Shown piece by piece: positions 48,084-60,300 of a stretch of DNA of 64,000 bases; the first letter of the stretch is position 1; the number at the start of each line of letters is the position of its first letter. The position numbers were made by a program, and so were the translations under genes. The notes beneath the pieces are model-generated. The model had not been told where the DNA came from. It saw only the letters and a program-made list of their open reading frames with translations, and ran no database searches. This DNA comes from Sarcocystis neurona (lineage: Eukaryota; Apicomplexa; Conoidasida; Eucoccidiorida; Sarcocystidae): assembly GCA_000727475.1 (NCBI GenBank), contig KL647297.1, forward strand, positions 1,769,295-1,833,294. Direction: 5' to 3'.

Positions 48084-51000
48084 TTGTCCTGGTGCCTTCG
48101 GCAACATCCACAGCTTGCAGCCTGCGCGTCTAAATACGTAGGTATACCGGGTATATGTGGTATATATGTGCTGCGTGTACGTGCCCAAATAGTTTATACA
48201 CAGACAGACAGATGCACATACTCAGTGTAATCTTTCCAGTGTCTGAATCCGTGTGCAGCACATCTCGCTGTCCCCCACACTATAAAAATAGCCGCAGGAT
48301 CAGCGAGAAAGCGCTGAAAGCCACACTCAAGTAGACGTGTACCGCAAGGATACTACTACATAACAGTCCAATGTGAATATGTTAATCTGTTGTGGCATAC
48401 AATCGATTCCACCTCAGCTGTTCATACGCATATACAGTTGTCGAACTTAGAAGCGGGGGTGTACATCAGTGCATTTTGTCTCTCTATACATCAGTTCAGG
48501 CGAAGAATTAGGAATCTATTCGTAGTTGCACACAAAAGACGCACGCGCAAACAACAGAATAGTCTCGTGAACATTTGCTAAAGTGGTCTGAATACTTTGC
48601 TGCGTTCAACCCGGCTTGGTGGAGACGCACGAGTCGCACAGTCAAATGTAGTAAGTAGTTCTCACGTGGACCCCCGCCTGAGTGCGTGCAGGTACATACG
48701 TGTGTGCGTATATATATATATATATATATATACATACATACATATTATTTGCTGAGGGAAAACTATGTGCGCGAAAAATATCAGAAGGGAACACACGTAC
48801 CACGTGAAAAGACAGAAAACGAAGACCAGTCTTACTCTCTCCCCCGTTCCCGCTATACCATCACATCCTTCTCATGTACATGTGTATGTTTATACTATAT
48901 TCGTACGTGCGAGCACGTAGGAAGAAAGTGACACGAGCACATTTTCTGTAGTAGCGACGCACTGTAGAGTCCACGAGCTCCTGGAACACATCTGCAGATG
49001 CACACAGAGACGCGCGCAGCAGAAGCGACCAACAACCGCGTTCTCATTTGCTGCAACAGTAACGGTTATTGGTAAAGGCTGTCGCAGTTTCCGAAGCCGT
49101 CATCGCCCAAGCGAAAGAGGCAGGCTCGACGACCTTGATTCTCCCAGTACCCTGTATCGACGCACATTCGCAGACTCGTACGCACTTCAAATATTTGTGT
49201 ACACGGACACCCATATCTCTGCGTGTACGACTAATTCGTGTGAATATAAGGATTTACATGGGCCCGTGCACTATGTTGGGCAATCAAGTTTTGCCGTGGT
49301 GCTTATTTAAGTTGTCACAAGCATCCCTATTCGATTGGATGAGAACACGTGTAGATACTGCCCCGCGTGTGCATTTTCAGCGTCTTCGCGTGCCCCGAAC
49401 CAGCAACCATATTTGTGCGGATGTATGCGTGTCTTCGCAGTAATTGATAAGCATGCTGCTTCGTAAAACGTACGTAAGCACGAGTTTTTGCAAATGTGTG
49501 GGTAAGCAGAAAAGCAAATAATGCTGTCCGTTCAACGTGGTGTAATGTATATGCGAGGGGCTATAATTTAGCCGTGTCAGAGAGTCAATGGACTTATCCA
49601 TGCACTCTTATACACCATTTGTTTGGTACGTGTGGAGTTCGTTCCCTCTAGGATTACGCGTCGCATAAGGGCGACCTATTTCAAATCCCCCCGGAAATTC
49701 TCAGTCGGGGGTTTCCACACACATACACACATATGCAAGGACAGTTTACGTTTCCGACAAAACTGAGCAACCTCTCTTCATATATATGTATATATATATA
49801 TGGATCACTTTGGTGCGTGCACGAGATACGGGGCGCTTCCCACGGCACGAATATCGGGGGTGTGTAGCACTCGAGGAGTTTAAGTCCTCTGTGCTCACGG
49901 GGTCCTCGCCCTCATGAACCGGTGAATGCGCCAGTACACGCTTACACACATAAAACAGTTCAGACGCATACGTACTGCCTTGGCAGCACGCGCGTCCTAC
50001 ACAAACATGTATTCACGGAACGACATGTTATGATTAGGTATACGTCTAGCGCAGTGATCAATGACGTGCACCTATCCTCTTTAGTGCCGCACAGGTGTAC
50101 AGAATAGGATTTTGTAAAGATCGACATGTGGGCCCATAATGTATATTCATTAATATATGGACAGTGGAGAGAGATACGGACGTACGTAAAGAAGCCTGCA
50201 CACTTGCCCCGTCCCAGGTCAATGAATGTGGGCAAAATCGAAACCGCTGTAGAGTTCTTCTCCAAGTAGGAAACAGCTGCAGCAGACTCTTACGCCGCTT
50301 CGTAGTGCTACATGCGCCCATATGTCTGTGTAGCTCTGTGCGTGTGTATGTGTGTGTGTGTATATATATACACTTGTATAGGTACATGATAGACGAACGG
50401 TCCTCTACGTCTGGTGTGCATCCGTATAACTTGGATAACCAATGTATACAAACATATATTACACAGGTCTCTGCACGCGGAATAACCTGACCAGTGTGTG
50501 CGTATATATATATATATTTATGCGTATACACGTATACACCTCTAGGTACAGCGTAAGCATTCTCCGGCTTCCTTCCACGCATCTGTCTACACACCTTGAA
50601 ACACTGGGAGTTCTGCGTGTTTGGCGCAGTCTTTCCGTGAAAAAACGCCACTGGCCGGCAATTTTGCGGCTGAGAGGGACAGCTCACAGGCGGTAGAAAG
50701 ACGGCGCGGCGCGAGAGATGAGGAGAATGCTTGCGGGACTTTGTGTGTCTCGCTGGTTAGTACGTGGCATGCGTGTTTCCGCGAGGCATGCTTCTGGGAG
50801 CACCTTTACCCGCATGGCTTTTATATATATGTGTACACATATATATGCACGTAAGAGTGTCTATTATATCGGAAACACAAGGAATATACACACACACCCA
50901 CACGCACATACAAGTGTAAATAGACAGCTCGTTCCCACCTACGCGTATATATGTATTCCCGACGAAATACGCATATTATGCGCATCAGTACACACGCACC

Positions 51001-54000
51001 TCCTATCTCACCTACACACATACGCGCACACGCGCAGCATCGCCGTCGTACAAATAATACGACGGTGCTGATCTGTTTAGGGCGCAGTAAAAAGTGCGCA
51101 TTCCTCTTCAGCTGAAACGCTTCCCCGCACTGATAGCGCACGTGCGGAGCACGGAGGTCACACGTAGAAAAAAACGGCCACCTGTCTCTCCTTCCAGCAG
51201 GAGGAGACACAAGGCAAAGACGAAAAACGCACAGAAAGCCACCGCGCTTTCTCCCCTTTCACACGTCCCAGATAGCCGTACACACACCTCTCACGTGCAC
51301 GCATACATGCAAGCGAACGCATCAGTCGACAAGGTGCGTTAATAAATATATATACATACATACGTATATATGTAGAAGTCGGCACAGCCACACAGCTCGA
51401 CGTGTGTACGTGAGAAGATGTTGCAGAGTTAATAAAGCTGCGTAGGTACGCATACAAAAACCTATAACACAGGCAGGCGCACACACGCACACCCTGACAT
51501 CTGCATACATATATATTTATCCAGGCAGACACTGTGCGACTGGCTGTTCCCGACTGTGGTGGTATTCGAGAAGCCTCGCTCCCCGACTATAAGTCGACTC
51601 CCACACGCTCCCCTCTTGAGAGAATGAAGGCACTTCAACAGTCCTCTCATCTATTTTTCTTCCGCTTACGTATCCCCGAGTATCGACTAACCGTCCTACA
51701 GGTGCACGAAGAACGACGTGTGCACATACGTTTGAATTATCTCTGTGGTTCAGATACTGGTCACTCATTTCTGCGCCCACACATGCATGCGTATTAATAG
51801 ACGTATTTGAATATATATATATATATATATGTATATGTATAGGTGTGGCTATGCATGTACACATGTATGTGCACACATACGTATAGAAAACAATTTCAGA
51901 GAGACTTGCATGAGGCAGTCTAAGCACACAACAAAATATATACATATATATATATACACATGTGTACATTTATGTGTACAGATGTATACAGGAAACCAGG
52001 AGAAATTTGGGTGAAGGATTGTAGTCAACCCTGTACAACAAGAGGCACATATGCAGATATATTGATATGTGTTTCTGCACATATATCTTCAAAAGTAGAA
52101 ACTTCAGAGAAATTCGGGTGGTGAAAAAAGCACCACCTCCTCTGAGTCTTCACGCAGACTCCTGCCGCGTCCTTGGAAGAGAAGTGCCTGTCGTTGCAGG
52201 AGATGCCAACCCAGTCCACGGCCGGTCTCCGCCTCCCCCCGCGTCGCTGTCTTCTTCACACTACACGGCAGACAGGCACTATTACTGTTGAAATGCGTAC
52301 TCCCCCCCCTTGCCCATAAAGTGTCGAAGAAGAAAAGACGTCAGAGAAAGATTCACTTCCTGTTCTCTTTAATAAAGGAGACTGGAAGACAGGCAGAAAT
52401 TCACTCTACACAACGGCTCTCCTCCTATGCCGATTCATTTCAAAGACGTACATAAAAAATGCACAGAGGAGGCCGAGACCGGCAGACACGAGGGGGAGTG
52501 CTACTATCAATAAACGGTTGCCTTGCGCCCTTTTCTTCTGAAAAAATTATATAATAAAGGCAGAGAAGGAAGAAAAGGAGACTGAGACTCCGGGGGGAGC
52601 GTTGGTGTAAACACCCACACCCTTGGCGCTTGCTCGCTGGTGTGGACTTCGGCATCATTGCCGGAGGAGACGGAGGGCAGGATAGCGAAAAAAGACACTG
52701 CTCAGCGTGTCTCACGGCGTTAATAACCGTCCGAGTACATTAGTCTGCACAAGTTGCGCGGTGCCCGCCTGCTCTAGAATAGAAGAGGAACAGCAGTCCC
52801 GCGTTACTGGTAGTTCTGCTGCTGCTTCCTTCCTCCGGCAGTTGGTGTTTCGTCCACACACACGCTGCCCTACAACACACTGTGCACAAGAAAGTTCTTC
52901 ACCTACTGCAGCAAGGAAGTTCTAGTATACCTTGTCTAGCAATTTGCAGACGACTACTAGCGACATCAATATATAGAAGGCGGCGCAGTACACACATAAT
53001 ACGTGTACGTTTGTATATACATCTAAATATATTCTAACGCGTACAAACATGGAGGAACGAGGCCAGGACGTGCAGGTCAATATATGCGTATATATGCAGG
53101 GTCAACTACTTGCGACGTGTATATATCAAATGGCAGTGATGTGGGGGCACATGCCTGTCCACGCGCAGTCTCTGCCTACACACGCGCGGGTACGTGGATC
53201 TCTCTGTGTGCGCGTGCAAGCAATCTAGTTTATACGTATAAATATTACACGTATATTTCTGAAGGATATTAATTCACGTGTCGGTTGTCGTGGGTGCAAA
53301 GACGGGAAGGCAGACACGTCCGTGGATGGAGCAGCGACAGAGAGAAACAGTGTCCGGGGTCGTACACATATACGTATGGATACGCAAGTCTATACTGCTG
53401 CGTGTTCCAGCTCACGTGGGACGCTGAGGTCGGCACAGGTACACGTACGTACTGAAGCATATCTCTCTCTCTATATGTGTTCAGTCGCACACACACGTTT
53501 GCATGCGTGCAGAGGCGTGCAGATATGTAGTATATATATGCGATGCATTTGTACGGACAAATACGTTTACGTTTTGCAGCGTCACGTTTGTCGCCCAGGA
53601 TGTCTTTTTCCGCCGCCAAATGTTTCCGTCTCCTGTTGCAAATTTTCTCCCTTCGGTTCCTGGGGAGCTTCCCTGTAGAAATTCTCCGACAGATTCTTTA
53701 TGTGCGTGTATTATACACATGTGAGCTTGTCCACAGAGAGACGTATCTATAATACGCGGCAGTCTGTAGCGGCTCCCTTTTCACATGCACATGGACAGAC
53801 GGAGCGAGCGCACGCATACTTTTACGTGTGTCCGAGAGTTTGTCTACTACAAAAAAGTAATCTACTACACGTGTGTGGAGGCAAAGACCGGAAAGAAAAC
53901 TGGCAGCCAGCACAGGAGGCGGTCATACACGAAGGGAATTTCTCCGCCGAAGACGAGTTCTCTCGTTTCCCTTCTGACGCGTGCACGTAAAAAAGGGGAG

Positions 54001-54290
54001 CTTCACAACAGCACAGGACAACGTGTAGACGCAGGAGACACCGGGAGACACAGAGAGAGGAAGGCAAATGTTCCTGCAACGTTCTGCTGCAATGCGAAGC
54101 CGATAGTCACGCGGCGGGTATAGACAGGCAAGCGCTCGGTTGGCCTAGCGCCGCTCCTCCCCCTGAGGCTGCCGCTGCTGCTGCTTCTGCCTCAGCTGCT
54201 GTCTCTGACGCTATGGCGTCTGCCTCAGCCGTTGCTTCTGGCACTTTAGTTTCTCCCTTAGCTGCTGCGTGTTCGCTTGTTCTTCACCTG
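48084..54290. other. Repeat-poor stretch, no supported gene
   Basis: This is the distal part of the repeat-poor block. TA/CA runs occur at 48.7, 49.79, 50.36, 50.5, 51.35, 51.81 and 51.94 kb. Frames of 60-150 codons occur on both strands without shared phase or known motifs. Two read somewhat like protein: plus 49098-49190 and minus 52440-52715, the latter with a hydrophobic segment. The last 130 bp become CTG-rich and belong to the tandem repeat behind the ApiAP2 gene. Confidence 0.5.
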
Positions 54291-54335
54291 CTATTTCTGA
54301 CACTTTCGCTTCTGCCTCAGCTGCTGTCCCTTCGC
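54160..54335. repeat. Imperfect tandem repeat at the ApiAP2 3' end
   Basis: On the minus strand the motif CAGCAGCTGAGGCAGAAGC, with variants such as CAGCAGCTAAGGGAGAAAC and CAACGGCTGAGGCAGACGC, recurs four times at about 35-65 bp spacing. Copies fall in different frames. The first copy encodes the end of the ApiAP2 protein (QQLRQKRK) and the others lie beyond its stop. The repeat has probably moved the stop codon during evolution. Confidence 0.7.
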
Positions 54336-57300
54336 TTGCGCGTTAAGCACTGCTGCTTCTGCCTGGTCCTCCTCTGCTGGTGAAACCTTTGCTGCTGGCC
54401 TTGGAGGTGATTCCCCGAGGCTTGCTGTGGCGGCTGTGGCAAACGTGGGCCTCTCCTGAGTGCTGACTTGCAGTTGTACCTCCTCGGTGGGGTGCTTGTA
54501 GCAGCCGCGCCCGTAGCGCCGCGCGCCACCGCTGCAGCAGCAGCAAGGCCAAAGCGCAGCAGCGGCGACGCCACAGCGGAGCAGCGACAGCAACGGGGCC
54601 TTACTGCGGTGCGCCGCTCGCAGCAGCAGCAAGAGAAAATGGCAAAGGCTTCGCCGTTGCAGCAGTCGGTAGGGAAGGAGCCAGAGCAGCGGCAGCAGCA
54701 GAAGGAATATTGTTCATTCTGTCAGCAAGAAGAGGAGAAGAGAAAAACGGATTTTCGGCGTGCTGCTGGAGAACCGCCGGGAAGCTGAGATCTTTCTCGA
54801 TACATGCGTTCATCAACACGACCATCTGATTAAAGGAAGCAGCAGACGCAGCAGCCGGCGACAGTTGCGCGGCAGAGGCAGCAGCCGGTGGTATTACCTG
54901 CTGCACAGCAGCTGTGGTTCCTTGTCTCTGGCGTTCTGCCGTGCTGCTGGTCGTGGACCCGCCGCTGTTGCTGGTTGTCAGCGCTTCAGCAGCAGCAGCA
55001 GCCATGGCGGAGTGGGAGGAGCCAGAGGAGGAGGAAGACGTGCCTGCCATAGCTGCCTCCATGCAGAGCATTTCCACGTCTCCTGCCGCAGCAGCTAGTT
55101 CTTGCTCCAGCAGCAGTCTGCAGCAGCGATCCAGCATATCGCTGCTGCTCGAGAAGCACCCTGTGTCTTTTCGACTCCCATGACTGCTGCTCTCGCTATC
55201 TCCCTCTTCTCTCCTGCTGCTGCTCTCGCTGCTTCCATTCGTTGTCTTTCCGCTGCTGCCAGCCTGCATCCCGTAGAAGTTCCCCCCCCCTTGGTCTTTG
55301 CTGCTGCTGCTGCTGGTGTCCCAGGCAACCGCAGCAGGAAGCAGCTGGCTGCTGCTGCGGCTGCCACTCTCGAATGCGCCACCAGCACTAGTACCCACCT
55401 TACTGCTGCTGCGGTTCGTACTGTCGAAGAAGCCGCTCCCGCCGCTGCTTCCCCTGCGGGTGTCAAACAGCTCTACTGCAGAAGTCGCTGCAGAAGCTCC
55501 CCCCCCCCCCATGCGCAGCTTGCCTTCCCCTGCCGCACGCCCTGCTGCTGCTGCTGCCACAGCCAGCGAGAGCTGCTCCTGCTGCTGCAGATATTGCTGC
55601 TGCTGTTGCTGCTGCTGAAAAACCGCGGCAGTCCCCGCGGCGCCTGCTGCGGCACCCACACGCTTGTTTCCCGTGGGTGTTGCTGCTCCCTCTCCCGCCC
55701 CTCCACAGCTGCCGCTGTTGCTCCTGTTGCCGTTGCTGTTGTTGCTGCCGCCGCCCGTGCTCGGGCTGTTGAGCGGAGGAGGTGGAAACACCGGCGTTGT
55801 GGTCGTCGTCGTCCCGGCTACTGCTGCCGCCGCCGCCCCTGCGCTTCCCGCTGCTGTGCCTTTGAAAACTGCTGCCATGCCCTTTTGCAGGGTGTGTGCC
55901 TCGCCGCTCAGGAGTTTCTCTAGGCGACACTGTCGTGCAAGCTGTCTTGCAGCTTCGTACCCGTATTTGCCTTAAAAACGGGAGAGCAGCACAGGCAACA
56001 GAAGAAGCGAGAGATCAAAAGTGACGCACAAGAAAAAGCCGCACGAAAGAATCACACCGCGTACGGGGAAATGTGCAGAATATACGAGAAGTACGGGGAT
56101 GACAGCATGCAACCGAGAGGAGAGGAAAAGATATGCAAGGAATCGGCTTACGCATCACAAGACACGCATATACCTAACAATCAAAAGGGTCAACCTCCAC
56201 GAAACATACACAGGAAGAGAGAATCTACAGACATGTAAATGTGAGTATATATATTTGTTATGCATTCGCGTATAAACGGACAGAGAGAGAAAGGAGAGGA
56301 AATGTATGTATACACCTGAGAATCAAAACTGCCAGTCTCCACGAAATAAACATAATGCGAGGATACCTCTACACACACATACATCAATTTATAAATATAT
56401 ATTTACAGGACTATGCATATATATATTATACGTGTACATATAGAGAGAGCAAGCGCGTACACATATCCCTGCAGCACTACATCAGAGAAAAAGGGCTGGA
56501 GAAGACGTGGTGGTGGGGCGTGAGAAGAAACACACAAAAAATGGAGGAGAAGCAGCAGCAGCAGGAGCAGCAAACCAGCGGCTGCGTTACTTCTTCTCTC
56601 CACCGATCTTCGCTACGGTGGAGCAGACGGTGGAAGAGCAGCTGCTGCTTTTGTGTCTCTTCCTCAAAACTCGCACGGCGCTTCCCCTCTTGCTGCGGGG
56701 TGAGACGACGTTGTACGTCAACACAGCAGGGTCACAAGCACGCATATTACTCAGAGATATGAAACCACTCCGTGACAGTAAGAAGTGGTGGACACATATA
56801 TAGACATATATACCTATATATGAGAGTTTATCACAGCAACATATACGGCACCCGGGTATCTCTCGTACGTAAGCATATACACGCACACACACATAGGTGC
56901 ATATACATAGAGATGTCTGTACACATATGTAGTCTGAATGTTTGTATGTATACGTGTATGTGTGTGTATGTATATATGCGTATGTGTGTGTCTATATACA
57001 TGTATGCATATATATATATATACACGTAGGAGGGGTACAGGGAGGTGTGTGCGTGTATGTATATACAGTAAATCGACAGGGGCTGTTTTCAGTTTATACG
57101 TTGATACTTTTTCGGCGTGGGCCACACAGAAACGGCATTGCTGCTGCTGTTGCTGTTGCTGCTGCGCTGTTACCCGACGCACACAGACACGTGCTGCTCA
57201 CCTGCAGACCAACTGCGCTGGTATTCCTTCCCGCTGCGAGACCAAGTGCAGACCCAGCGATTCAGCGACTTATTGAAGAAGACGCCTCTCATGGTTTCGT

Positions 57301-60300
57301 CATGTTGCCCTGCTGCTGCTGCTCCTACAGCCTGCTGCACCGCCGCTGCTGCAGGAAAAGGAGTCGCAGGAGCAGCAACGCCTCTCGTGCTGCTGTTGCC
57401 GCTGCAGGAACCGGCTTTCTCTCCTGTTGCAGCTGCTGGGGAGGCGGCACCGGCACCTGCGCCAGCAGCGACCGACGAGCAAGCAGCCGCAACAACTGGA
57501 CGAGGAGGCGGAGACAGCGAAGAAACAGCAGCAGCAGCACCACCACCGCCGCCAGCTGCAGCGCCAAACCACTTCTCCGCACGCATCAGTGCAGCAGCCC
57601 CTCCGCGGCTCTGCGTACAGCTGTTCGACTCTTTTCTGCTGGGGAAAGAAAACTCCCCCTTGGCTCCTGCTGCTGAGGACGCGTCGATATCCTCTCGTAT
57701 ACCGACAGCTTTGCTGCTGCAGTCCAGCAGCAGCAGCGGAAGATTGTGAATTTCTTCTGCAGAAAGACTTGCAGCAGCACTGCTCCGTTTGGACCGTGCA
57801 CCACGCCCGCCGCCGCTGCCCTCATCACACACGGCTGTTGTTGCGGCTCCTGCGCCTCCTCCTGCTGCCGCCCCACCTCTGCAGCTGTTTCCACCACTTC
57901 TATCGTGGAGCTGTCGATGCTGCTGCGCGGATCCTGCCTGCTTCTTTTCGCTGCTGCACGTCCCGCTGCTGCTGCTGCTCCGTCGCCCCCCCCCGCCTCC
58001 TCCTCTTGACGCGACACCGTCGCAACTGCTACGTCCTGCGCCCCTTCCGAAACTGCCTCCTGCTGCCGCTCCTCCTCCTCCTCCTGCCCCCCCCCCTGCG
58101 CTGTCTCGACCAGCAGCCAGAGCTTTCCCCCCGCCTTTGGCTGTGCTGCTCTCCTTGTTCCCCTCGGCGTGTCCTGCTGCTGCCGCAGCACCACCGGCAT
58201 GCAGTTTCTCCCCCCCTCCAGCAACAGCAGCATGCAAGGCTGCGCTGCTGCTACACTGGCCCTTCCTGAACGGCAGCTCTCCGCACACAGGCGTTCTGCG
58301 GGACAGCAAACTCTTCCAGTTCTCCAGCGTGGCCGGGTCTTCGTCTGCGTCTAGAGCCCCCACCATTTGCTGCTGCTGCTGCAGCTGCTCTGGACTCAAG
58401 TGCTTAGGCACCTGCTGCGCGATGGCAGCATACGGAGGCGTCACGTGAGCAGCAGCTGCTGCAACCTGCTGCTGTTGCTGCGAAGCAGACGACGACCACG
58501 CGCCATTGTTAGTAAGTCTTCTGCGTTTGGATTGCTGCGGCTGCTGTCTGTCTACGCGCCCTCCTCTTCCCAGCGGCGACGCTGGTTCTTCTCCCTCTCC
58601 TGCAGTTTCACTGCTGCTGCTGCTGCAGCTTGCTGCGTCCCCTGCTGCTCCTGTCCTCCACACGCGTCCCTCATCACCGTACAGCTTCCCGGTAGTCACC
58701 CGCTCCCGTGAGGCACCGACGCTTTCTGTTTCTGCCAAAGCTCCGCCTCCTGCTGCTGCTGCTGCGGCAGTGCTTGTTGGTGTTGCCTGTCCCCCTCCTG
58801 CTGCTTTTGATCCTGCAGACGCAGCTGTTGCTGCCGCAGCAATTCCTCCTGCCGCAGCTGCCCCCTCGGTGCCCCTACGCCGCGACGGCCCTCCCCCACC
58901 CCATGGTCCTGGTGCACCTGCTGCGGCTGCACACCCATCTTCCCCCCCCTGCCGTTGCTGCTGCCGCTGCTGCGAGTCTTTGCCGCGCGCTGCAGCAGCC
59001 TGCAGCTTCTGCAGCACCTCGTCTAGCAACCGCGTCCCCCGCTGAGCCAAGATGTCGGTGCAGCAGTGCCTCAAAATTTCAGCTTGGACGCTGGGGTGTC
59101 TGCGTTTATTAACACTTGCAGATAAATAAAACTGCTTGTCACTTGATATTCCACCGTCTCCTCCTCCTTCAACCCCGCATCCTCGTTCTCTTCCTTCTTC
59201 ACTTCCTGAACCGAGTCCTTGCTGCTGCTGTTGCCCTTGCTTCGACGTTGCTGCTACGGCTCCCCCTCCTCCTCCAGCAGCGGCCCCTCCTCCAGTGCTC
59301 CGGACGCTGCTGCTCCGTCTCTCACTACTCCGGAAGCTGCTGAGTTCTGCTGCTGCGCCTCCCCTTAGCGGCGACCCCGTCCGGGTGCTACTGCTGCAGC
59401 TCTCTTCCCCCGCCTTGCCGCTGCTGCTTTCCTGCTTCTTGCCGTTCGCAGCATGCGCTGTCTCGTGCTGCTGCTGCAGCACCTGACGCGTCTCGTTTCC
59501 TCCTCCTCCTGCTCCTCGGCGTGTCTTCCTTCCGTTCCCCCGCTTTGCTCCTCCGCCCGAGCATCGCCCTCCGGTTGGAGCATTTGATTCTTCTTCGTTG
59601 TTGCATGCACCAGCTGTGTGCAGCTGCGATGCGGTACCGCCCCCAGGCTTCTGGGTGGAAGACCCAGCACCAGCAGCAACAGCAGTGCCAGTATCGAGGT
59701 CCTCTTTATTCCTCCTGCCTTTGCTGCTGCTCCTGCTCTTCGAGTTGTGCGGCTCGAGCAGCACGGCAGCATTAGCTGCTGCAGCCTCCCCGCCGTCGTA
59801 GAGGGCGCTTTCAGAAGAGGAAGCAGCAGCAGTAGCGGCAGGAGAACACGAAGACAGCTGCTGCTCGCTCTTTCCAGCGGCTGCTCCTCTACTGTTGCCG
59901 CTCTTGGCCCCACAGAGGACAGGTGGCGGGGGAGACAAGCAGCCGCCGAAGGCAGAGAGAATTGCTGTTTGCCAACTACTGACCGGGGAGGGCCCGGCGA
60001 CTGTAGTACTGTTACTGTTACTGGCTTCAATTCTGTTGCCGCCGCTGGTCTCCCCTGGGCTACTGCTGTAGCTGCTGCTGCTTCCGCAGTTGCTGCTGCT
60101 GCTGTAGCTGCTGCTGCTGTAGCTGCTGCTGCTGCTATAATTGCTGCTGTTGTAGTTGCTGTACCCTTTCGTGTCCGCCTTCTCTGCATCAAACAGCAAC
60201 CGCCAAGACGGCAGGCTTCGTGCTGCGGCCACGGGTCGACAAGGCACACTGCTGCTGCTCGCCGGCGCAGGTGAAGGAAGCAACAGCCCGCTGCCGGGGT

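Noticed and set aside
54601..54603. TAA as the definite end of the ApiAP2 protein
   Set aside because: It overlaps a strong GTAAGG donor, and a phase-correct acceptor leads into protein-like sequence, so a third exon is the better reading, though not proven.
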